Source: Fragilaria radians (lineage: Eukaryota; Bacillariophyta; Fragilariophyceae; Fragilariales; Fragilariaceae). Taken from it: a stretch of 64,000 bases of DNA. The first letter of the stretch is position 1. Every line of letters begins with the position of its first letter. The notes under the pieces were generated by a model, which saw only the letters and a program-made list of their open reading frames with translations, was not told the origin of the DNA and searched no databases. Below, piece after piece: positions 57,163 through 64,000 of the stretch. The position numbers and the translations under genes were made by a program. The stretch lies in the NCBI GenBank assembly GCA_900642245.1, contig CAAAJI010000027.1, forward strand, positions 305,455 to 369,454, read 5' to 3'.

Positions 57163-58680
57163 GGATGACCAATCTTCCTCAGCCAACTCCAGTAAAGATT
57201 TCAAACTCATATATTGTGATATCCCTTCCAATTTTTCAGCAATGTAACGCTCTGCTGTATAACGCGATTCTATGCGTTTCCTTGCATAATAGGTGGCATC
57301 GGGTACAAAAGATGCTTCAGTGTCTGCAATCATATTTTCAATAATTTCAAGAACTGTTTGCTTAACAGCGAGATTTGAGTGATTTGGAATCAAAAGAAAT
57401 AGAGAGAAGAGCACATCTATTTTTCACTAAATGCCCTTCCTGAGAATACCAACTTTGTAATCATAAAATCTCAATCAGTAATTGTGTTCTCGTCATAATT
57501 ATAACCATTCACTGAATTGTACAGAATAGATATATCTATTCCGCCTGTGTACATACCAATGCGTTGTGATATCTCATATGAATCATATTTGCCTGCACCA
57601 GCTCTCATCATAATTCTAGATAATAATGGAAGAAGGGTTGTATCTTCTAATGAAAGCATAGAGACATCAAATCCAAGATTTACGTAAGCAATTCCAGACG
57701 TAAATTCAAGTTCATCCCGCGCAACATCAACTCCTGAGTTTTGTTCATTTTCCGTAACAGTTAAAGGGTAATCACATGTTTCTATTGTAAGATCACTTAA
57801 ATTTAAACGTGGAATTGTAGCAAGTGCTTCTGGTGAGTCTTCTGCCTCCTGAAACTCTCTGAATTTATCAGTTCTAACAATTACTTGTCGATGCATATTT
57901 TTCAGCAAAAAGGTATCCACCATATCCTGAAAGATTTTTGAGCCTGTAGCAGAAATATCTTCATCAAATTTGCAGGTGATTTCTCAAATTTCAGGCTTGT
58001 GAAGGGGTATTCATCATATATCCAAGTTATCATTGCTTTCATCATAATATTAAACAGTGGAATAGATCCAGAGTTTGAATCTCTCAATTGATAATTGTAA
58101 AATTGCAAGTGAGATAAAAGAATGGTGAAAAGGTGAACAGTTTTTGTAACTTACCATAAATTGTTTTGAATTTATTGCAGATGACATTTCCTCAAGTGAA
58201 AATCCAACTCTTACTACTTTTTCTAGCGTATCCAAAATGAGCTGTTCAACTTTTGAAGCATCCTTTTCCTGAACATCAAATAGAACAACAAACAATGAAA
58301 TTTGAACAAATTTGTCATAATATCCCAGTACTGATGTCCCCAATCCACTTTTATTGAGAGTCTTGAATAAAACTGAGAGTTCTGTACCCAAGAGTAAATG
58401 GTATAAAATATCAAATGTAAACATTTCTTCAGGGAAAAGAGGATTGCTATTGATCAACCAAAGCATTTGGACCTTGTGGATCCCTTCATGATTTGCACTG
58501 TGACGAATCGATTTACGAAGTGGAGAAACACATTTTTTCTGCATTTTAATGACACTCTAATGCTTACTATCTGGTAAAGCTTCAATCCGGAAAGGTATGA
58601 ATCCATCATTTCCAATTGTGCAAAGATGTAGTCATCTCCTGCAAAGTAAATCTTTGCATTTGAGGGATGATAGAACTCTT
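57160..58680 (-). pseudogene. Presequence protease-like (PreP/Cym1, peptidase M16C) pseudogene, truncated at both ends
   Basis: Minus-strand similarity runs from EFYHPSNAKIYFAGDD (58678) through TFDILYHLLLGT, SKVEQLILDTLEKV, MITWIYDEYPF, FQDMVDTFLLKN, DSPEALATIPRLNLSDL, YTGGIDIS, MITKLVFSGRAFSEK and KLEGISQYMSL to LAEEDWSSLP (about 57165). That is the central to late part of the family. The N-terminal half with the HxxEH zinc motif is absent. Breaks: a stop just before 58678, frame changes at about 58555, 58150-58080, 57955 and 57430, and an in-frame TGA near 57475. The break at 58154 starts GTAAGT, so it may be an intron, but I found no clean acceptor. PreP normally degrades presequences in mitochondria and plastids. 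This copy cannot be active. Confidence 0.85.
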
Positions 58681-59194
58681 ATTCCTACGCTAGGAACAGA
58701 GAGAGATCTCTTTTTCGCCATCTTTAATCCATACCTTTTGATATATCCGTCCAATTTCATCCAGACCAAGATCAGAACGCGTGTATGATGATAATACAAA
58801 TCATGACATGGAGGGACAAGGCCGGACATTAGCTAATCACGCAAATCGACATTTTGCTCATCACCTTATGCTGTATGTCATTGTTGGGATACAATCTTAG
58901 AACCCAATTCTCTAATTACAAAACGTCATTTTATATGCCATTTTCCTTAGGGTATCCCAATGTGAAAGGGAAAGGATTTTGATACTAAAATGACAATACA
59001 GAGTTATAACATCAATCTAATTTTAGAGACTATATAATTGATTTAATATTTCCTTTCATAAGAGTCAGGTGGAAGTAAGTAATAGAATGATAGGTTTGGA
59101 TTCCACTTAGCCATGTTGTTTGATTTTTGCCCAACATAAAATTTACTGTATGATATTGATGTTGCTACAAAGCTATCTTTTTGACATGGTTGAG
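58681..59194. other. Junction region between two pseudogenes
   Basis: About 500 bp of AT-rich sequence. It should be the 5' continuation of the M16 gene or 3' flank of the NTPase pseudogene, but neither is recognisable. Confidence 0.4.
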
Positions 59195-60615
59195 TTAGAT
59201 GATAGAGGTGAACAGCAACTTTTCCGAGGATAAAACAGCTCCAAAAAATTCCTTGTGCGTTAAAAATGGCTTAGCATGACCTTTTGCTGTTGTTGCTTGA
59301 ATACAAACCAAAGTGTTCTGAGGGTCTTTGTAATACATACCAACAAGCGGATACATTCAATCAGAAGGACAATACAAGATGCCTGGTTTCATGTCATCAA
59401 ATGCAGTTATTGTACGATTCACGGATTCCAACTTTACTTGAAAATCTTTCCATTCCACACTTCCGTCACTTTTATCAAATTTCAATGGGGCATATTTCCA
59501 GTGTATTCCAAACAAAGCCTGCAACTCAAAAATCCTCTCAAGAAAATAAGGATTGACATCTTCAAAATTCATCATACCCATATTCACTGTAACCAAATGA
59601 TTCATCACAAAATCAATGCCAGCTTTTGCAATCTCCTTCTGTATGCGACCCAATACATATTCACAGCTAAATCTCTACCAATGTGAAGTGTATCCACCAA
59701 ATTTGTCCAAATCATTGCGTTTTACAACAAATCTAGCCAATCTATGTGAGAAATTGACCACTTCATCTATAATCTTCAATTCTTGTTCCAAATTATGGTT
59801 TGACATCAAAATTTGGCTCCAGTCACGAGGCCGGGAAAATAGCATTTTAATCTCCAAGTCACGCTTCTCGCCAAATTCGCTCACAATTCCAAGGTAAGGA
59901 CTCAGAGCAATCCGAATGAATGGACCATACTCTTTTACCCTTGACCGTACGATATTGTCATTGGGAAAATGTGCCTCCCCAGCAAACTTTCTATAAATTT
60001 TTCCCATCAAACGGATTTGCAGCTCGCTTGGACAAGGCATGTAGAACTTTTGTGCAGTTTTGGCAATGCCATGATACCTTGCTGGATCAGGTGACACTGC
60101 TGCAATAATCTTACATACGGTACCTGTTGAGAAAATGGGGGTAGTCATCTCAGTAGGTTCCCATAGAACGGTTGTCTTTGCATCTGTTATCTGCACTAGA
60201 TCCTCTGGTCTATGACTTATCAACAAGACCTTTTCGAATTGATCAATAGCAAACCAAAGAGATAAATGTCCATTCAAGGTTCGTAGAATAAATTTGGGCA
60301 GAGGAAACAATGAGATTTTTGACCTTTTTCTCAGAACGACATTATCATAAGGATCAATGGTTGACTCTTCTGGATCTATGATATGTTCGTTTCGAAATAA
60401 TAACTCAAACAAATCTTGACGAAAGCAAAACATAATAAACTTCCTCTGAAACCAAGATTTCAATACATCTGGATATCCAATCAATACACTTCGTTGACCG
60501 TTTGTTATACTACGGAACAAGGCAATGTCATCAGGATGAATGAACAAAAAGTCCGGAGCTGTCTGAGCTAACTCTTGAGGTATTGGGATTGGAAGTCTCA
60601 CAACATCCAAAGACT
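59195..60615 (-). pseudogene. RHS/Crinkler-type P-loop NTPase pseudogene
   Basis: One continuous minus-strand frame of about 470 codons with stops at 59677-59675 (TAG), 59359-59357 (TGA) and 59197-59195 (TAA). The N-terminal NTPase region has RSVLIGYPDVLKSWFQRKFI, which resembles the Walker A of RHS/CRN NTPases (GNPGxxKS type) with key glycines altered. The later block SPDPARYHGIAKTAQKFYMP and VKEYGPFIRIAL matches the RHS-type region, and the C-terminus has YPLVGMYYKDPQNTLVCIQAT. Such proteins are abundant, fast-evolving families in trypanosomes, oomycetes and diatoms. Family assignment is from motif memory. There is no ATG at the left junction. Function of an intact homologue here is unknown; this copy looks dead. 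Confidence 0.75.
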
Positions 60616-60639
60616 GTTCATAGGCATATTTGACTTCTA

Positions 60640-63476
60640 GCAGTAGGATCTAGACAAGTATTGTAACTTTCAGTGTCAATGACTTACTGATAAAACTTGT
60701 CTGCCATTTGATCAGAGAAAGAGGACGGATTCCACGGATTATCACCATGTGTTAAGCAATACTGTTTAAGAGAAGACATATCTTCAACAGTAGGTAATCT
60801 ATGTTTGAAATGTACCATACATCCAGCAAGATCTAGAGGAATTGTAAGGATATCACTGGCATTGCTATCCTTAACAATCATTTGTTGTGCTCCTCCGTGT
60901 CTATGACAAATAGAGTCTATAACTATGCCAAATTCTCTTAACTGAAACTCTGATAATAATGAATGATTGGATGTTTCATTATATATGCCTTCATGTACTA
61001 ATAGCAAAAGATTGTCCATTGGGTAAGTCTAAGGAAGTAATAGCACTGACAATTGGAAGATTCCGTTTAATAGCCCTTTCATGATCAAAGCCAACTACAT
61101 TTGCCCTTCCTGAGCTATGAATTGATAATATCTCCCATCCTTTGCCTAGAATACAAGTATCAGCATCACCATCTAGGATACTGATATGATACTTTTCTGG
61201 TAAGAAGAGAAGATTCATGCATTTATTATACAAAGTATTTTTTATACTGATACTTGTATATATGTTATGCTCTGAAGTCCAATAATCATAGTCTGTTTCC
61301 TGCTGTGATTCATAAATATTGGAAGTATTGACCGCCTCTTCAAGGAATTCATCCATGAACCCATAATCCTGTTCTGTACTATCTTGAAGTTCTTCCTCCG
61401 CTTTCACAGTATTTTTGACTTTTGCATATTGATTTGGCATATTAGAGGAATTGGTTCTATCCTTTTCAGAAACTTTGATAGTATCCTTTTTGCTTGATGA
61501 CTTTTTCATTTTATCATCTTCTTGCTGCTGGCGCTTTCTTTCATTTAGCAGTCATTTCTTTGCTTCCATAGATAGATTCATCCAGATTTCTGGAGGAACT
61601 TGTGCCAATTTACACATCATTGCGGTTTTTGAAGATGTTGAAATGTCTATTTCTTCATCAGAGCCAGTTGAATCTTGAAGTTGCAGTTCATTGATTAATG
61701 CCAAAACTGTCTTGACCTTATCCTTCTTGGTAGTACCCGTAGGTTGGCATGTAGTATGGATCTGTCTTGCATTCTTTTCTTTGGCTTGTTGATCATGCCT
61801 GATGGCATTTGAGCTAAGAAATTGCAAGTTTCTGAAAAGGACTTATCATTCAACAATGCTTCAAAAGCGGTATCAACTATGCCAATATTTTGTGCATTCT
61901 GGACCAAACAACGTTTCTTGATGTCATCATTATTCCAAGTAGTTTGGTCCAGTAAATCAAGTTCTGTGAATGCATCTTCATAGTCTTGTACGCACTTAAA
62001 CAGCCCCCCTTTATAATGACAATTAAAGTCTGTTGTAATGACATTTTCTAACTTTTTAATCCTAACATTCGTATTACCATCTGTCTCATATTGATTAACC
62101 AATTGATACCATGCCCGAATGCCATCTTGTTTGTTTCTATTTTCCATCAAGATTCTACGCCCTTATTCCACCTTGACAAGCACTGAGTAGTGCGCCATAC
62201 AGTGCTTGTGCGTCCTTTTTAATTTGAGATGCTGTAGATACCTCATCCATGTAATCAACAAAACAGTCTACCCCTTTTTCCAAGTAAGCAGTCTGAAAAT
62301 CCGTATCAAAGAGATAACCTGCACCAATTTGTCCATAATGACCTTCTGCACCATTTCTAAAAGTTCAAAAGGGTCTATGCTTCCATCCCAAATGACTCTT
62401 GAAGGTAGAACTTGACGTCTCTCGTCATTTGCAGCTGATATAGCTTGTGACCTCCCCTTAATCATTTTCATAAAAGTACTTGGATGGTCTGGCATTTGAT
62501 GCTCATCTCTGCCTGAAGGATATTGCTCTTCTTCATAGGACCTCTTAATATCATTTCTGTATCCTTCAAAGTCCGGTTTTGGCATAAACGCGTGATTTAA
62601 TTGCTTAGGATAGAAGTCATTAGCCTTAGACTTTGCTGAAGTCTTAGAGATCTCAGTGTCTTCTGAGAGGACACTTGGTGAAGATACTTTCTTACACTTA
62701 ATTCATGCTTCCTAGATCTAGCACTAATTGTAGATCCAATTAAAGAATCTTGTGTTGTAAAATCTTCTAAGTAATTTAAGAAATCTTTTCGGATCTGCCA
62801 ATAACGTGCCATATATTGCATTCTCAATGTTGCTATGTTGTCTGTACTTAGAAAATTGGTTTCTTCCTCAAACGTGGACGGGATTAATTGCTCTGTCACA
62901 TCAGCATCATGATCTAAACCAGATTTTTCTTTAATTAGCGTCTTAACGCACTTTCCCAAGCATATGACTTTAATCATAGAATCTTGGAATACAGAATCTT
63001 GTAGATCTGGACGTGAAAACATATTTCCAAAATCATGTAAGTCCAAATTAGATAGCTGGATCATGTTTTTGATGCAACAGTGGTTCATAAATATGATTAA
63101 TGACTTAGACTTATTGTACAGGCCCATCACTTCAAAAAGCTTTTCAATTCCTGATGATATGTCTGGAGAACCCCGAAATGATGCTTTAGATGACAATTTA
63201 CTTTTATTGCTATGACTATCTTCATGACTTTTAGTGACCGTAGGATTATCTTTCTTAGGATTAGGAAGTATATCCAACTTTTGTTCCTCAATAGATGATG
63301 CTGACTTGATAATTTTGGGCATCTTTGTGTCTCTAGATGAAATATATCTTTTTGTCTGACGGCCTTCTGATTTTCTATCATGATCACCAGGTTGTTTCTT
63401 ACTTATCCTAGCTGACCTTCATAGCCCTTGGTCAGCGTCCTTAGGTTTTGGGCTCCTTTTGTAGGTGAACTCATTA
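60640..63476 (-). mobile_element. Ty1/copia relic: gag and protease, third lineage
   Basis: Minus strand. An ATG at about 63476 (MSSPTKGAQN) opens a gag-like, Lys/Ser-rich reading that continues in pieces: a helix-rich part (63322-62597), two further segments (62585-62268 and 62150-61695), then a charged linker. The protease region is ILDGDADTCILGKGWEIL (about 61180-61125), with Asp where D-[ST]-G is usual (DGDADT), then FDHERAIKRNLPI and, after a one-base frameshift at about 61010, VHEGIYNETSNHSLLSEFQL and LCL-type sequence to about 60640. Here it ends and the RHS-type reading begins within about 30 bp. Multiple frameshifts. Integrase and RT are absent. Confidence 0.75.
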
Positions 63477-63522
63477 TGGTGATGATAAGCCGTTTCCAGC
63501 AAAACAAAGATGTTTCTAAAGC

Positions 63523-63585
63523 GATGAAGTTTTAAGCTTAGAAGATGAAGTTTTTAACTTAGATGATGAAGTTTTAGACTTAATG
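63523..63585. repeat. Three 21-bp tandem units
   Basis: Units at 63523, 63544 and 63565 each begin GATGAAGTTTT and continue with a variant of (A)AxCTTAxAx. Just outside the gag start of the neighbouring copia relic. Confidence 0.85.
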
Positions 63586-63724
63586 GAATTGACTTAGACG
63601 GATAGACGCTGTTGAAAATTGCCTTTTAATGATTAGTTGTAGGCTTAAGAATGTTATCTTTGAAAATTGACCGAAATTTCCGCTTAAAAATAATTTTCTG
63701 AAATAAAAAAAACTCTAACTAACT

Positions 63725-63960
63725 GTTGGTCTTGAATTGGTAGTACACAACTGAGCCTGAGTAGTTAAAGGAACTACAGCTTCAGTTGAACTTGAGTTGG
63801 TAGAAGACAACCACAGCCTGAGAAGTTAAGAAGTATGGCAGTAGTTGAACTTGAATTGGTAGAAGACAACCACAGCCTGAGAAGTTAAGAAGTACAGCTG
63901 TAGTTGAAGTTGAAGGTTGGTAGAAGACAAGAGTGACCTGTGATGCCGGAAGTATAGTCA
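63725..63960. repeat. Minisatellite, four units of about 59-60 bp
   Basis: Units start near 63727, 63785, 63844 and 63903, with the shared core TTGGTAGAAGACAA and AGCCTGAGAAGTTAA. Units 2 and 3 are almost identical; units 1 and 4 are diverged. It lies in the leader or LTR side of the gag-protease relic. Confidence 0.88.
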
Positions 63961-64000
63961 CAAATGAACTTGACAACTTGAAATCCCACAAGACACCTCC

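Noticed and set aside
59195..60615. Stop-codon reassignment or readthrough in the NTPase frame
   Set aside because: Both TAG and TGA (and TAA) interrupt it, while all intact genes in the window use stops normally, so decay is the simpler reading.

Overview
The window is nuclear DNA of a diatom (Stramenopiles, Bacillariophyta). The strongest evidence is a fucoxanthin chlorophyll a/c-binding protein gene, several precursors with an AFxP-like plastid-targeting cleavage site (LAF-S, LAF-T, TAF-S), short GT-AG introns of about 55-110 bp, and diatom-style Ty1/copia and Ty3/gypsy retrotransposons. The DNA looks AT-rich. I cannot name the genus. I saw no tRNA or rRNA gene, CRISPR array, or bacterial or organellar feature.

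The first 48 kb holds single-copy eukaryotic genes separated by AT-rich spacers and old retrotransposon relics. In order: FCP light-harvesting protein (minus), RPB6, a DUF3119-like plastid protein (three exons), an unrecognised plastid-targeted protein (minus) divergent from an S10 serine carboxypeptidase, a degenerate gypsy element with a 3' LTR, a macrodomain protein, a diverged solo LTR of the same gypsy family, a mitochondrial PDK/BCKDK-type kinase with a polyQ insert, a dead copia, the GATOR2 subunit MIOS (minus), a second dead gypsy, two tandemly duplicated double-HMG-box genes with the same exon plan, ZPR1, and a Rieske protein with a long coiled-coil N-terminal half.

From about 49 kb to the right end no intact gene is recognisable. 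This part is a patchwork of truncated pieces: a copia element with most of its middle missing, which also carries an assembly gap flanked by a perfect 174-bp duplication; two copies of a short repeat with tRNA-like promoter boxes (a candidate SINE); a longer copia RT-RNase H block killed by nonsense codons; a copia protease/pre-integrase piece abutting a broken presequence-protease (M16C) pseudogene; an RHS/Crinkler-type NTPase pseudogene; and a copia gag-protease relic with minisatellites near its 5' end.

The host genes do not form one pathway. They cover light harvesting (FCP), probable plastid functions (DUF3119, the unknown precursor), transcription and chromatin (RPB6, HMG-box pair), growth signalling and translation (MIOS, ZPR1), ADP-ribose biology (macrodomain), mitochondrial carbon or amino-acid control (kinase) and proteolysis (carboxypeptidase). 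Most likely candidates for something new are the tRNA-like repeat, the Rieske protein with a duplicated coiled-coil module, the HMG-box gene pair, and the macrodomain gene lying between two LTRs of one gypsy family. None of these is proven here; all functions are inferred by reading motifs, without database searches.
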